Part shown: positions 35,291-48,839 of the stretch, in pieces | Layout of the letters: every line of letters starts with the position of its first letter | Numbering within the stretch: the first letter of the stretch is position 1 | Assembly (NCBI RefSeq): GCF_009730915.1 | Contig: NC_052475.1 | Location: 22,130,285-22,194,284, forward strand | Direction of reading: 5' to 3' | Length of the DNA: 64,000 nt | Source of the DNA: Dioscorea cayenensis subsp. rotundata | Taxonomy: Eukaryota; Streptophyta; Magnoliopsida; Dioscoreales; Dioscoreaceae | Position numbers and translations under genes: made by a program | The notes under the pieces: model-generated | Databases searched by the model: none | Told to the model about the DNA's origin: nothing | The model's input: the letters and a program-made list of their open reading frames with translations, nothing else

Positions 35291-37623
35291 ATGCTCCACT
35301 CCCACCACCGCCTCCTCTCCTTCTCCCCACCGCCTCCCATCTCCGTCCACCGCCACCGCTCATTCCCCAACCCTCCTCCCCTTCCCCACCGCCGCCGCCC
35401 CGTATTCCTCCTCTGTGCCCAGCCATCCCTAGCCGAGTCTCTCGATCCCATTCCACCGCCACAACCATCAGATGAACCCCCGGTCGACGAAGGTCCGATC
35501 GAGATCCTTTCCTCCAAGCCCCCCGTTTTCTCCAAGGATGACAACCCTTCCCCTCTTCAGGTCACAACTAGTGTCCTCCTCACCGGCGCCATCTCCGTCT
35601 TCCTCTTCCGGGCCCTCCGCCGCCGCGCCAAGCGCGCCAAGGAACTGGTACTGCTCCTTGTCTCTTCTCATTCTCTGTTTCGTGATTCGTTCTTGTAATG
35701 GCGTGGGTGTTTGGTGAATTTGCGTTCTTTAGAGGTTGAGATCGACGGGGGTGGAGAAGACGAAGAACTTGAAGGACGAGGCATTGGAGAAATTGAGGGC
35801 CATCGGAGCTACTCCGGTGGAGCCTGATGTCCCTCCGTCGCCTGTTCAGGCATTGTTAGGTGGGATTGCGGCCGGTGTCATTACTGTCATCTTGTATAAA
35901 TTCACTACTACTATTGAAGCTTCTCTTAATCGTCAGACCATTTCCGATAATTTCTCGGTCAGTGCTTCTTCTTATCTTTGATGATTTTGTTTTCTTGGTG
36001 TTCCAGCTGACAACTTAGATTGATTTGAAGAAAGTTTCATGGTTATTTATGATAAAGCTATGTGCCGATGCAAATGTGTCATTTTGATTCTATGCTTCAT
36101 GTGTGCATTAGTATACAGCTAATTGTTCTAGTGTATATTGCCAAATTTATTTTGATTTGTTTACTCTGTTTTTTTTTGTTGAATGCTCTTATTGATGTCA
36201 TTTGCTTGTTTGGATTAAATTGTTTATGAATTGAGTTTTAGGTTGTGTATTGGAATCAATTTCAGACTGCAATCTGTTTGGTATGTTTGGGATGGATGGA
36301 ATAGTGAAATAATTTTTTAAAAATGGTTGATTAGATCGTCCCAGGGCCATATGGTTATGGGTGATGAAATATGCATAAATATCGGTGTGTGGTAGGATCA
36401 CAAACATAAAATTGTACCGTTAAATATTAGCGATTAGATAGGCAAACTTACCATTGCTATTCATATCTCAAATCGGTTACTAACTTTAATTAAATTTGAA
36501 ATGATAGTGAGTACATTGGTTATTTGAAAGACTCATAGTCTTTCTTCATAGTCTTTTCCTTTATTTATAGGGAAGAAAACTTAGTCTTATTATCAATAGA
36601 CTATCAGCACATTAGCTATTTTGAGCAATTCAGTTAACTTGCTTCAGTAAATTGATCTCAAGACACAGTGAACTGGGAGTTGGACATAATTACCCATTGA
36701 TCGTATGCAATATACTGCTTTCATAATTGTATTATTTTCTCTATGAACAATGTTATGGCAATTCATATTTTGATGCCAGTAAACTGGCAAATATTCCTTA
36801 TATTTAATTTTGTTCCCCTTGTTAATTTGAACCTCCTGGGTGAAAGTCCCAAGAAGCACAACCACATGTACTCTATAAATTTTCCAATTGCTTTGTGTGA
36901 CAGCACAAGCTCGACCTTCTTTAATCGATTTAAGGTGTGTTAGCATCAAGGGAAAGTAAAGATGATTGATTGATTTTTCTTGTGTTTGTTTGCATCAACA
37001 ATTTGTGATGGATAAGTAAATACCAATAAGTTGATGCTCGTCTTTTTTTTCTCTCTGTTTCTTTCATCATTTCCCTTTCACTATCTTCTTCTATTCTCCA
37101 TCCATACTCACTGTTATACTATGAACTGGTCTTCTATAATTATCATGTCAATTGCTTCGAATTTTAATATTGCATGAGAGTTATAACATTTGACCTCTGC
37201 AATACTTGCAGCTACTACTACATACATATGCGTACACCTGACATTTTTCGATTTTCATATGTTGCAGGTTCGTCAAATGACGATAACAATTAGGTGTGCT
37301 TCTAATTCTTTTTTTTTATTGGCCATCTGCTTTCCTTCCCCTGTATAATTCTCAATGTAAATCTCATCTGTGATATCCACAGGACTATTGTGAATGGTTT
37401 ATGCTATCTCGCAACCTTCGTTTTCGGAGTCAATTCTGTTGGCTTGATTCTATACGCAATTCAGCTTTCTTTCAGTTCTTTGACAGAGAACTTAAATAGC
37501 CCAAAGTCAGCTGAAGATGATCGGCAGGTAAATAATGCTATGCTTTCTACTGAAAATTCTGTAGATAATATTGAGTCAATAAGTGAAGACGTGCAAGGCA
37601 GCTCAAAAGACCCCACAAAGTAA
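35291..37623 (+). CDS. DUF3082-like plastid membrane protein
   Basis: Four exons join in frame: 35291-35647, 35733-35957, 37268-37293 (26-nt micro-exon), 37383-37623; 282 residues. Residues 1-45 are rich in Ser, Pro, His and Arg with few acids, as in a chloroplast transit peptide. Three hydrophobic segments follow: about 93-109, 159-175 (GGIAAGVITVIL) and 205-231 (GLCYLATFVFGVNSVGL). The second and third, with a VRQMTITIRTIVNG stretch before the third, resemble the cyanobacterial/plastid DUF3082 family, whose function is unknown to me. The tail from 232 is acidic and Ser/Asn-rich. ATG 35291 is the first in this frame. Family assignment is from memory of the pattern; a generic plastid membrane protein is the safe fallback. 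Confidence 0.8.
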
Positions 37624-39769
37624 TTGAGTTTTAGGGCAGAAGTCTTGGATCTGTCACTTAAAATATGCTTTTTATTCCTTATATTTAATTTGATATCTAT
37701 TCACCATGCTTATGTAATTCATGTACATAGAATTACAAAAAAAAATAAATAAATAAATATTTGTTAATAAAGTGAAATAAGAAACAAGATGTAAAAGATA
37801 AATATATGTCTTGGAAAAATAATATTATTTGAATCGAATTAAATGCGTTACCTGGCAACAGTACTTAAAAAACAAAGAAAGAAAATCTGCGAATCGAATT
37901 AAATGCATTACTTAAGCAAAACACCTGGCAACAGTACTTAAATAGCAAAGAAAGAAAATCTGTGACTTATTATTTGACCAATTGTGTTTGAAACTAAGAA
38001 AAATTTTATTAGTGGATTTCGCTTTGTTTTGGTTGTCTACACAAAACAGTAGACCAACTTCTCTGTCAAAGTTTTATCCAATGGTGTCAATTTTTTTCTG
38101 AATTGACTCAAACCAACCTTCTTGATTCTATAAGATTTAACAATCATTTAATATATATTTATATATAAATTAGTAACAATTTTAAGGGGAGCTTCTTTTA
38201 GGAGGTGAATTACAATATGAGATATGATAAAATACTTTACTTAAAAATAATGATAATAATAATAATAATTGGAATTTATTTCATAGTTCACTGATCTCAA
38301 TTTGACATATGTATATGAATTAAACGAATTGAAATAGGAAGAGAATCCGCCAATGCAAAGAATGGTTGGCTGTTCCTTGTGGCCGGACAAGGAAAGTCTC
38401 TGCTCCTTGCTTCCTGGTTTCCAACACTTATATAAATATTTAATCAAGCTTATTTTCCAATTTCTCAACTCGCGAGAAAATAAAATGAGAAATGACCTTC
38501 ATCTCGTCCTTAAAAAACCGCCGGCATGACTAGGATGGGAAACCACCTCAAATTGGAGTCCAAGGAGTGCTCGCACTATCTTTTTGTCTTGTTATTGCAC
38601 CCATATATATATATATATATATATATATTAATTATATCAATTCCATATTTGTCCTCTTCCTTTCGTTACCTTTAATAATAAACTTGATATTGTCCTATCA
38701 GATTAACTTTGCTTATTTTGTTTTGCTTTGAAGAACTCTTTCAAACCTACTACGTGAAGTGTCCAAGCATCTTGGATGTTTTCCTTTTTTTTTTTTTTAA
38801 TTATTTTTGTGGATAATTGAGGCGGCCTCAAATTTATTTTAAAAATTTTAAATCGATGGATTATATATATATGACCTATTTATTGACGCGTGCTTATGAT
38901 TTTGTGGTTTAATACTGTTTTGAAATTGATTTTGGTAAACCAATGATGATTGACTTAAGTTTCTTAAAAAATTATCAAATGTTTATGTTTAGAATATTAT
39001 TCTAGTTAGAGAAAATTAGTGAGCTAAAATTTCAATTGAATTCAACACATGCTTTTCTGTATATGTTAATATTTAATAATTTTTTTATGATATTATTATT
39101 TATAATATACATCATTTGTTGCATCACCTATATTTGTTTATATATAATTATTATATTATTTATTAGGAAAATAAGTACAAGATTGAGTGTGTGATAAAAT
39201 TCTTCTTCTTTTATATCAACTTAATTTGTTTCATAATTCAAAGTGTTTTAAGGTGATAAGAATCTATGGTCAAAAGCATTTTGCTTCTACACAAAAGAAA
39301 AGTGATCCAATTAAATTAAGTTTTTTACATATTGACCCGTTATCGTTATTTTCCAATTTCTACATCAATTATATTTTATTTTTCTTTGAAACTATATTTC
39401 ACTCTCTTATTTCTTCTGTAAAAATATGATTTATTTAAAAAAAAAATACATGTGAAAAGGTTTAGCAACTTGTCTAATGACAAGGACTCTCAACATTTAC
39501 ATTTAAGATCATGTGCTTAATTACCATTAATCTTTTATCTTTCCAAAAGCTACTTTGAATTATCAAATTTGATAAATCAGCACTAATGTTTTTATTCAAT
39601 AATCAAACCCTCCCAAGTCACAAAGACCAAAAGACAAGTCTCCAAAGCATATCCAAAGCAAGGCCACCTTACATAAAAAACCAAACCATATGATCCAAAT
39701 CCAAATCCTTTTCAATCCTCATCTGGCACCAAAAAAAAATAACAAATAAAATAAAATAAAACATAAACA
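37624..39769. other. AT-rich spacer
   Basis: No gene recognised. Contains a direct duplication (37831-37960), an (AAT)n run near 38248-38270, an (AT)n run near 38602-38628 and the upstream region of the NAC gene, where an A-rich leader begins near 39720. Confidence 0.6.
37831..37962. repeat. Direct duplication of about 60-70 bp
   Basis: GAATCGAATTAAATGC, CTGGCAACAGTACTTAAA and CAAAGAAAGAAAATCTG occur twice in the same order, starting near 37832 and 37892. The second copy carries an extra 14 bp or so before CTGGCAACAG. Confidence 0.85.
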
Positions 39770-39829
39770 ATGCATCTCAAAACTGATCTTGAGAAATTCC
39801 AACAATGTTGCAATTTCTCTAGACAATGA
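39770..39829 (+). promoter_or_regulatory. Upstream ORF in the NAC leader
   Basis: ATG 39770 opens a 19-codon frame ending with TGA at 39827-39829, before the first in-frame ATG of the NAC protein (39855). A further ATG (39826) opens a three-codon frame. If transcription starts upstream, these would lower initiation at 39855; that is inference. Confidence 0.4.
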
Positions 39830-39854
39830 GAAATTGAACCAAAATCTCACAAAC

Positions 39855-41002
39855 ATGCTCCCTTGTAACACAACATCAATGATACAGTATTCAAAGTCTC
39901 CTTCTATAAATGGAAATGGCTTTTCTATGTCCCCATACTACAACCTCTTTGATTCACTTGAACCAATGCCAATGGAAAGTATTGAATTACTTAGCCATCA
40001 ACTCCCTCCAGGGTTCAGATTCCATCCAACTGATGAGGAGCTAATAAATGCCTACTTGAAGAAAAAGATCACCTCTTCAATGACTCAATTTACATCAATC
40101 ATTGCAGACATAAACATCTACAAGTACAATCCATGGGATCTTCCAGGTGATTAATCAATCATTTCTAATTCAATTTTCTTTATATTAGAATTAAGATCAC
40201 ATAGTTCAAGTTTTTGTTTTTAATCATATTCTTCTTCGAACAGGAAAGGCATTTTTCGGGGATGAAGAGTGGTTCTTTTTTAGTCCAAGAGATCGAAAGT
40301 ACCCGAATGGAATTCGACCAAATAGATCGGCCGCATCAGGATATTGGAAGGCGACCGGTACCGATAAGCCTATTATTGCTTCAAGTGGCTCTCACTGTGT
40401 TGGTGTCAAAAAAGCTCTTGTTTTCTACAAAGGCCGACCACCGAAAGGTATCAAAACCGAATGGGTGATGCATGAGTATCGACTAATTGATCCTACTCTC
40501 AATCAGCTCAAAAATAAAGATTCTATGCGGGTAATAATATATATATATATATATGTTCAAATCAATATTTATTTAATTAATTGATGTGAGATTATTAGAA
40601 TTATCGTATCTAATAGTGTTAATGTTTCAGTTGGATGATTGGGTTCTATGTCGAATACGACAAAAGAGTTATTCTGGTTCTGTTAATGATGAACAAGGAA
40701 ATCAGAAGATGGAGATGCAAGAAGGAAGTGATTATGAGTTATTTGCATGTTATGATAATAATCATAATAGTAATAGAATTACCGAGCAAGAAGTTGGTAA
40801 TAATTTGGTTGGTGAAACTCAGCCTTTTCAGGAGGTTATTGGTACGATCAAGAGAAAAGTTTCAGTTGGTGCAGTTGATGAGATCTTGATGTTACCACAG
40901 AGTAGTAATAAGAGAGTAAACTATGGTGGTGGTCAAATTGAGGAGTTTTCTCCATTTGGCTTTGATTTTGTTGATCAAGAATTTCTAAGCTTTTTAATGT
41001 GA
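39855..41002 (+). CDS. NAC domain transcription factor
   Basis: Three exons join in frame: 39855-40146, 40244-40530, 40631-41002; 316 residues. The NAC domain runs from about 50 to 203: subdomain A starts [14 protein letters not shown]; then [12 protein letters not shown]; subdomain C has [15 protein letters not shown] and [11 protein letters not shown]; subdomain D has [17 protein letters not shown] and WVMHEYRL; E has LDDWVLCRI. This is the DNA-binding and dimerisation unit; the Asn/Gln/Glu-rich tail is the expected activation region. The gene structure with two introns in the domain is typical. Closest in character to the NAP/NAC018-025 groups, but the tail is not diagnostic. ATG 39855 is first in frame; 39966 or 39972 would give the short N terminus usual for NACs. 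Confidence 0.93.
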
Positions 41003-42185
41003 TTTTGGGAATGTTATTTACTTGTTTTGTCTTTGATTGGAGAGAGAGATTTTGTTTATATTTTTAAATCTTCAGAAATTTCAAATAGTTAACATGTCTT
41101 TTGGTTTGTTCTTACTACTCAGTATTTTTGTGAAAATAATTATTGAGTAACATAAATTTATCGCTTAATCAAAGCATTTGTTGTTCAATGATAAAAAGTT
41201 ATTTATTAGCCTCTTAATTTGCAGAGCTCATTACCCTGTTTGTTCAAAGTTCCTCAATAATCCACTACTTTACTGTTATCATAATAATTTAACAAATCAT
41301 TCAACAAGGGATTGATTAAAATTTTCTAGTAATACATACATACTAATCTGATAATTATCCATTTCACATCTTCAATGTCCAAATCATAACACATCAAATT
41401 GAAATGTAACATCTCAAGAAAAATAAAGTTATCAGTTAGCCTTATTTTGTCTATTATGCTCAAAACCTAAACAACAACAATAATATATAAATATATATAT
41501 ATATATAATCCAACAATAAAAAAAAAAGAGAAAAAAGAAAAAGCACTCAGGTGATGACTGTGAACAAAGAACAAGTCAAGGATGGAGGCTTCCATATGAA
41601 TGTCTTTCCACAAACAAAACAAACACATAACCCAAAACCAAGAAGACAGTCTCAATCCTCCATGAAAGCTACCATTGCTTCACATGATTTACACGGTAAG
41701 ATACACAAGAACCAAGATCAACATTTGGATAAGATTCATGAAACAACACCCTCATCAAACTCAAATCACACTATTTATAATTTGACTATTCTTAAAAAAT
41801 ATATAGAAAGATAGAGATTCCTCAACAAGCAGCAAACATTGGTTGTAGTGGTGGTAGGGAGAATCAATTCCAAACAATTTGAACAACTAGTCTTGGAATG
41901 AAGACATATCTTGCCAACTTCTCTGGCACATTAGAATCCCACCCCACCCACCATTCCCACCCAGAACCATTCCTTCCCATATTGGCTTGTCTCAAAGAGA
42001 AGAGACCATATCCATCACAATATCAATGTGATGGCCCCTACACACAGCCAGGCAGTACTCACATAGGACTTTGTCACAGCAACCTTAAGAATCTTCAAAA
42101 AAAAATTCACCAGGTGATCTTGTGCATTGAATCAGGATAACTTTGCTGGAAAAATTAGTAATCCTAATCATTTTCTTGTATCCTC
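41003..42185. other. Convergent 3' spacer between NAC and HSL1
   Basis: Holds both 3' UTRs. An (AT)n run lies near 41484-41508. Short frames at 41550-41815 and 41898-42140 match no family I know and are not supported as genes. Confidence 0.5.
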
Positions 42186-45100
42186 TCAAGCAATGCTGCT
42201 GTGTTCAGAGTTATCGTAGTATGGAGGCAGTTTTCCATCTTTAGTTTCAGTCTTCTTGCTTTTGTTGTTGTCGTTATCATCTGGGCAGACTTCGAGCAGC
42301 ATCTTGACGACTCTTCTCATTGATGGACGGTTTATCGGAAGTGAGCTTGTGCAAAGAATGCCGATGTTTAGGACTTTGCATATCTCCTCCATGTAGCAGG
42401 AATCGAGTTCTGGGTCTATGATATGGTCTAAACCTTTTTGATCCAATATGCTGCACACCCATTTTGCGAGATCTTTCTCGCCGAATTCAGGATCTACTGG
42501 TGGTTTTCCGGTTACTAGTTCAAGAATTACGACGCCGAAGCTGTATATGTCGCTCTTCTCATTCACCCGAAGAGTGTAAGCATACTCTGTATCAGATAAG
42601 AAGAAGTCTAAATCATAACTTCAATTATAAAAGGCGCAAAATAAAGATGACATGATTATGAAGCACTGACATATACACATCAGAATAAGCAAAAGAATCA
42701 AATCTCATGTACATTGAATATTTTGTTGGAAAAAAAAGATGGGAAGAAAGAAGATATATGCTAGAAGAATAGAGTTTTCGATGACAAAAGATATAGGAAC
42801 ATCATAGATGTAATAACTAAAGGCAAAGAGTCATTAAGGGCTAACATTTAAACAAAATGAAAGAATTGTGAGGATGACCTTCATGATAGTACAAAGAGGG
42901 AAACTTGAATATCAATTAAAATTATCAATAGGAACCAATGAATTTTTCGAAAAAGTGATGTGAAAACTTATTGTGATAAGAAAAGAGCACAAGGACGAGT
43001 AAAAGGACATCAAAGCAAAATAAGTTCAGAGTAACGTTCAAGAATTCAAGTGATAATTAACACTAAAGCAAGAGAATTTCACATAAACAAGAAACAGATA
43101 TTAAGTCTAAGAATAGTAGCAGCATTCACATGCACAATTATATACAATTAAGCAGAAGACAGCAAATCTATTAACCAAGTTTGATATAAGAATAATAAGC
43201 AAAACAAAAAGGAGAAGATTATTCAGACCTGGTGCGATATATCCACATGATCCAGCAATGACCGACATAGATTTCGGCCCCTTTCCAATCGCCTCAACAG
43301 CCTTTGCAACACCGAAATCAGCAACTCTCGCCCGGAACTCTTCATCTAGTAAGATGTTGTTCGACTTGACGTCTCTATGCACGATCGGTGGCACACAGTC
43401 ATGATGCAAATACGACAAGCCCTCGGCTGCATCCAATGCGATCTTATACCTCATCGGCCAATCCAAAAGCCTCCCCTTGCTGCTATGCAACAAGTCCCCC
43501 AAGCTCCCATTAGGCATGTATTCATACACAAGAAGCTTGCAATCCTTGTGAGTGCAAGAACACCACAGCTTCACAATGTTCTTATGCCTGATCTTACCAA
43601 GTGTTGTCACCTCAGCCTCAAACGCATCATTAGAAGCCTTATCATAATTCTCCGCACTCTTGTTTGATGGCCCCCAGAGCTTCTTCACCGCAACCGCCTC
43701 ACCATTGCTAAGCACAGCCTTATAAACTCTCCCCGAGGCTCCGCTGCCAATAACATTATCTTCATCAAGGCAATCCAATATCTCATATTCACTGAATCCC
43801 AGTTTGTGAAACGAAGTCAATGTCCACTTAGACTTGTCCATCCCAAGCTTAGCCTTCTTGAAATTCCTATACCTCAAGTAGAACCAAGCAATACCAATGA
43901 TCAAAACCAATGCAGTGATGATGAAAATGGACCGAATAAGCCAAAATACTCCATGGTGATCGGAAGCATGATCTTGTGAGCTAGGACATAGATCAGGCAG
44001 GTCACCGCAAAGGCCCAGGTTGCCCAGGAAGCTGTCCCGGTAGGCCTCGGAGGCATAAAACGGTGGGATTGGCCCTGAGAGCTGGTTTTCTGAAAGATTG
44101 AAGTGATTAAGCTTCAGGTTCTGCAGCTGCAGAGGAATCTCACCAGTGAGCTTGTTACCAGAGAGGTCAAGATAGTTCAAAACAGGGAGATCACCAAGCT
44201 CCGAAGGTATCGTTCCAGTGAAGCCATTGTCAGAAAGAGTGAGCTCAGTGAGCTTCGTCCATGACTGAATTCCCCTAAGAAGATCACCAGAAAGTGAGTT
44301 ATTGCTAAGGCTCAGCCGAAAAACGTCAGTAAGATCACCAAGAGAAGCCGGAAGTGGGCCAGTTAGTCTGTTGTTATCCGCGGAGAATTCATAGAGATTC
44401 AAAGCCATTCCAATTTCTGATGGAATGTTTCCACTGAACTGGTTGTCGGACAAGAGAAGCTTGGAGAGATTGGCAGCGCCGGAAATTTGAGGGGAGATAC
44501 TGCCGGTGAACGAGTTATTGACGAGTTCCAAGAGCGAGACGTGCGGCAAACCCCAGAGATCGTCAGGGATTGGCCCTGAGAGTTGATTGTTCGCCAGCCG
44601 GATCCGTCTGAGAGTTCGGCATTTGCCGAGGCTCTCTGGCAAGCTACCGGTGAACTGGTTGTCGATCAAGAGCAGCTCCATAAGTGTTCCACGCTCGCAA
44701 ACTCCGGCAGGAATCGCACCAGAGAGCATATTATCAGAGAGATCCAAATACAAGAGAGAGGAATTCCTGCCAAAGTCCGGAGGAAGAGACCCAGTGAGCT
44801 GGTTGGCAAACAGCCGGAGCTCGACAAGCTTCTTAGACTTGGAAACCGTAGCAGGGATGCTGCCGTTGAGCTGGTTCTGGTAAAGATGCAAGCTTTCGAG
44901 GTTCTCAATCTCAAAAATATCGTCCGGAATCGCACCTTTAAGAAGATTCATCGCAGCATCGATGCGTAGAAGCGTGGAAATGCTGGAAAAACCAGAAGGA
45001 ATAGTACCAGAGAGTGAGTTGTTATAGAGCTCGATCTGGATGACGCTGGAGAGGCGTGTCAGAGACTCGGGGATGTCGCCGGTGAGAGAATTGGTGGAAA

Positions 45101-45836
45101 GATCCAAGTTTTGGAGTTTCGAGAGTTTGCCGAGCGAGTCCGGGATGTGGCCAACAAGGTTGCAGTCAGCTAGCCAAAGAACCTCCAAACTGGCAAGATT
45201 GCCGATCTCCGCCGGAACAGGGCCATGAGAAAACGGGTTGTAGGAGAGGTTAAGCTGGCGGAGAGTGGAGACTTTGCCGAGAGATGCGGGAATAGTCCCG
45301 TTGAGAAGGTTGCCAGTGAGGGAAAGGATCTGGAGACTGGGGAAGAGTGAGAATGAGCTAGGAATAGGGCCGGTGAAGTTGTTGCCGGAGAGATCAAGGT
45401 AAGTAAGAGAAGGAAGGGAGGAGAGAAAGGAAGGTAGAGAGCCAGTGAGGAGGTTCTGGGAGAGGTCGAGGTGGACCAAGGAGTTACAGAGAAGCAAAGA
45501 CGGAAGAGTAGAGTTGATGGAGTTGTAGGAGAGGTCGATGAAGGTGAGATTGTCAAGACGGCAGAGGACTTCGGGGAAGGGACCCAAAAGGTTGAACTCG
45601 GAGAGGTTGACGGAGGTGACAGTGTCAGTGCCGGCGCCGGTGGCGGTGGGGGAACAGGAGATGCCGGCCCATTGGCATGGAGTTTGGTCGCGGGAGTTCC
45701 AGTCGGACAAGGAGTTGGATGGGTCGTCGAAGTGGGATTTGGCGGTGAGGAGATAAAGGCCTTCTTGGTTGAGAGAGAGGGATGGAGTGGGAGAGTGGGA
45801 GAGGAGAAGGAGAAGAAGAGATATGAAGAGATGCAT
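42186..45836 (-). CDS. HSL1: HAESA-like LRR receptor kinase
   Basis: Two exons on the minus strand: 43229-45836 and 42186-42586, joined in frame (1002 residues; HAESA is about 1000). Signal peptide MHLFISLLLLLLSHS; N-cap with a CQWAGISC pair; about 20 LRRs of the LxxNxLxGxIPxxL plant type (about 60-605); a second Cys pair near LCGDLPDLC; TM at about 630-654; kinase with GSGASG loop (697-702), Lys718, HRD (820-822), DFG (840-842) and APEYAY spanning the intron. All catalytic residues are present and the HRD Arg marks an RD kinase. HAESA/HSL receptors bind IDA/IDL-type peptides with SERK co-receptors in abscission and related cell separation; the exact ligand is not read here. I chose ATG 45836 because the signal peptide starts there; an in-frame ATG at 45941 in weaker context would add 35 Ser-rich residues. 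Confidence 0.95.
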
Positions 45837-46060
45837 TGTTTGGAGGGGAAGGATGAGAGCTAATGGAGAAGAAGAAGAAGAAGAAGACGGAGAGTTTAAA
45901 GAAGAAGAAGAAGGAATCGAGAGGAGGGTCGTGTTCGTCATCAGGGTTGGAGTGAAAAAGGTTGTGATTTTGAGATTGAATGCTTTTTTTTTTTTTAATT
46001 ATGTGTTTTAGTAAGGGGTGTTTTGTAATTTGGTTATCATTATATAGTTTTTGTTTTTTT
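45837..46060 (-). promoter_or_regulatory. HSL1 leader and core promoter candidate
   Basis: The sequence before the start is CT/TTC-rich on the coding strand (45845-45920), a frequent feature of plant 5' leaders. A TATA-like TATATAAT read on the minus strand lies at 46039-46046, about 200 bp from ATG 45836. Confidence 0.45.
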
Positions 46061-48068
46061 GGTGGGACACTTGGATTTGGTTTGGAAGGTGAAAGAAAGT
46101 GATAAGAATTTGATGGGGAGTTGCTTTGGAACTTGGTTGGAAACTTGGAAGTGTGAAAAAGTAATTGTTTTGGTATTTGTGTTTGGGTGAATTTGAATTT
46201 TTGCTGCTTTTTGTGAAATAATGTAAAAATGTTTGATATTACAGATGTACTCGTTTATGTATGACTATATATATATATGGATCAGGTTGAATTTAATGTC
46301 ATGTTATTTGCACTCCAAAAATTACCTTAAAGTACGTTTTTATTATCTGAATCACGATATTAGTTTGGGAAGTATATTTTGATGTAAAAATGGATGTTGT
46401 AAGCGTTTTATTTATTTATATATAATTAAGTTTTTTTTTCACAAATGTGGTCAAGTTAAGAGAATGGATAGAAGAAGGATTAATATCCCAATTCATGTAT
46501 GCACTTATCTTATAATAATTAAAATTTAAATTTGATTTTTTTTTTATAAAAATACAAATACTCTATCACCCAGTTTCAATACATTAAAAAAAATTAATAT
46601 AAAAAGTAAATTAAATTTAGATTTTTATCCTACGTGATTAAAGTTTGCAGATACGGAACCTGCAATTAAGCCTAGTGGTGTGAACACATATATCACTAAA
46701 TTTTACCATAGTACTCAGACACTTTATATATATATATATATATATATAAAAACTAAATTTTAAAAGAAAAAACACAAGAGAAACGTAAATGGATGTACAT
46801 ATAATTTGAAGATTTTATAGGGGTGTTTTACAAATAAAAATAGAATTGCCAAACATTTTTATCATATGAAAAAGAGCCAACAAGGAAATTTCCTTTATTT
46901 ATTTCTTGAATTGCTCTGTTTTTTCTTAATATTTCCACTGAATTTGCAACAAAACGATGCATAATACTCTGACATTTGGAATTGTCACCCAAAAATTAAT
47001 TATTTTTATTAATAAACAGAGGCAGTGGTTGCCAGCAAAAAATTATTTAACTAAATTTTGCAAATGTGGTCCACAGACTTAGTTAGACCACGTACATTGA
47101 GAAATTAATGAGACTATACTTAATGACTGTTCACATAAATTTTTTTTTTTTAAATAGTTGCTATAAATTATGCATAAAAATTGCATTGAATAATGTTCCT
47201 TTATTTTTAAATAAAAATCAATAAAATTAAAAATTTTAAATATATATGTAAATATATCTTTTATGAAATTTATCGTGAGTTATTTTATCACTAAATGATA
47301 TGCATTCTTACAACTCTGTTTATATAACATTAGATTCATGTTTATATACTGTAAATTTTATATATAATTATCATAAAAAATTATAATGTAATATGTTTTT
47401 TTTATTTTTTTTATTTTTTTTTTTTTTGAGAAAGGTGACAAACATTATAACTTCAGGGACGTGCACGTGTGGGAGCAAGGCTCAACACTGACCCATGTGC
47501 CCTCATTTTATGTAAAACATAAAGTTTGATTTCGGGTCCTTCCTAAAATAAATATTCTATGTAAAAAATTTAATATTAATTGACTTAAATATCGTTAGTA
47601 TGTAATGATGTTTTTGAATTAAGTGAAATATCAAATGGATTTCAATGTGAATAATAAATAATTAAATTACACTAATATAAATATGCATTTTGATTTGAGC
47701 AGAGAGTGGTGGAGTGTTAGGTAGTGGCAGAGCCTGAAAAGAATTTGTCTTTCACATGCACCTTCACAGTTCACAGTCTTAACCGTGCACTCTTTTCAAA
47801 AGCTGACTCCTTCTCCATTTTCAATTTATTTCATTATATATAAGGTTTATCTATTTGATTTATTTATTTATTTATTATTATTATTTAAGAGAAATTTTAC
47901 AAATGTTCTTATTGATTTTTTTCTTTATCTATTCAGAAATTATGATGTCAGTTGTAATACTTTAAAATCATATGGATTAAATCGTTTGTAAAAATATGCC
48001 AAAACACTTAATTTCATTAATTCTTATTAACATCACATAAAAATAAACCTAAATTTATTATTTTACTA
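46061..48068. other. AT-rich spacer upstream of HSL1
   Basis: No gene is visible. (AT)n runs near 46268-46279 and 46724-46747, T-rich tracts near 47396-47427. It ends at the target duplication of the Mutator-like element. Confidence 0.6.
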
Positions 48069-48077
48069 TTATTTATA

Positions 48078-48180
48078 GTGGAAATTGCCAAAAAAACCCT
48101 TTAAGTTTGTAAAATTGCCAAAAACACCCCGTTAGTTTTGCAATCCCCAAAAACCCCTCCTTTTTAAAAGTCCCATGCTT
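48078..48180 (+). repeat. Left terminal repeat of the Mutator-like element
   Basis: Starts GTGGAAATTGCC and contains CCAAAAAC-type words, matching in character the inverse of 57251-57353. Exact TIR length cannot be set by eye. Confidence 0.6.
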
Positions 48181-48839
48181 TTTCAAACCCCAAACCTCAG
48201 AACGGATGTGAACGGAGTGAGTTTCAAATTTTTGGACGAAAATGCCCTCGCATGGGGAGTCGTGGGTCGCAGACCCATCTCGGCGATTTGAGAGGAAGTG
48301 GGGGTTTTCCGTGAGGGTAACCCCAGAGACGAATTTATCGGAGCCGCTTAATTGCTTTTTCTCAACTCACGCCTTCGCCTTTTCCATTTCAAGTCGTCTC
48401 CGAAGTTGTCTCTACTGCGAAGCCTCCGTGAATTGCCATTTCATCGCCTTTTCCCTTTCCACCCAGTATCTCGAAGGAGAAGTCCCCTCGCTAACTAGTT
48501 GGCATTTCATCGGTTCTGCAATCTAAGGTATTGAGTATGGTTTTATGTTAACTGCTGCTACAAAGAAAGATTTTTTTCGGGTTTTGTTTTGTGCTCCCTG
48601 CTTTTTGTTGGAAGATATCAAGTCCTGCAGGGGATTTCTACTCGGGGTTTTGTTAGTCCTGCAGGGAGATTTCTCGGTTAGGGTTTTGTTTTGTTTTCGA
48701 TTTTCAGATGTATACACTATCGAAATAGTTTTTTTCGATTGTTATGATTTGTGTAATATTTATAATGTACATTTCCGCTTCGCTTCGATATGGTTGCAGC
48801 TTTTTACAAACGAGGTTGACGCTTTAAGAAATGAGATGT

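Noticed and set aside
41551..42140. Two short frames between NAC and HSL1
   Set aside because: The first needs a GTG start, neither resembles a known protein, and both lie in expected 3' UTR sequence.
44583..45863. Open frames on the strand opposite HSL1
   Set aside because: They are shadows of the LRR coding exon, which is intact and explains the sequence.
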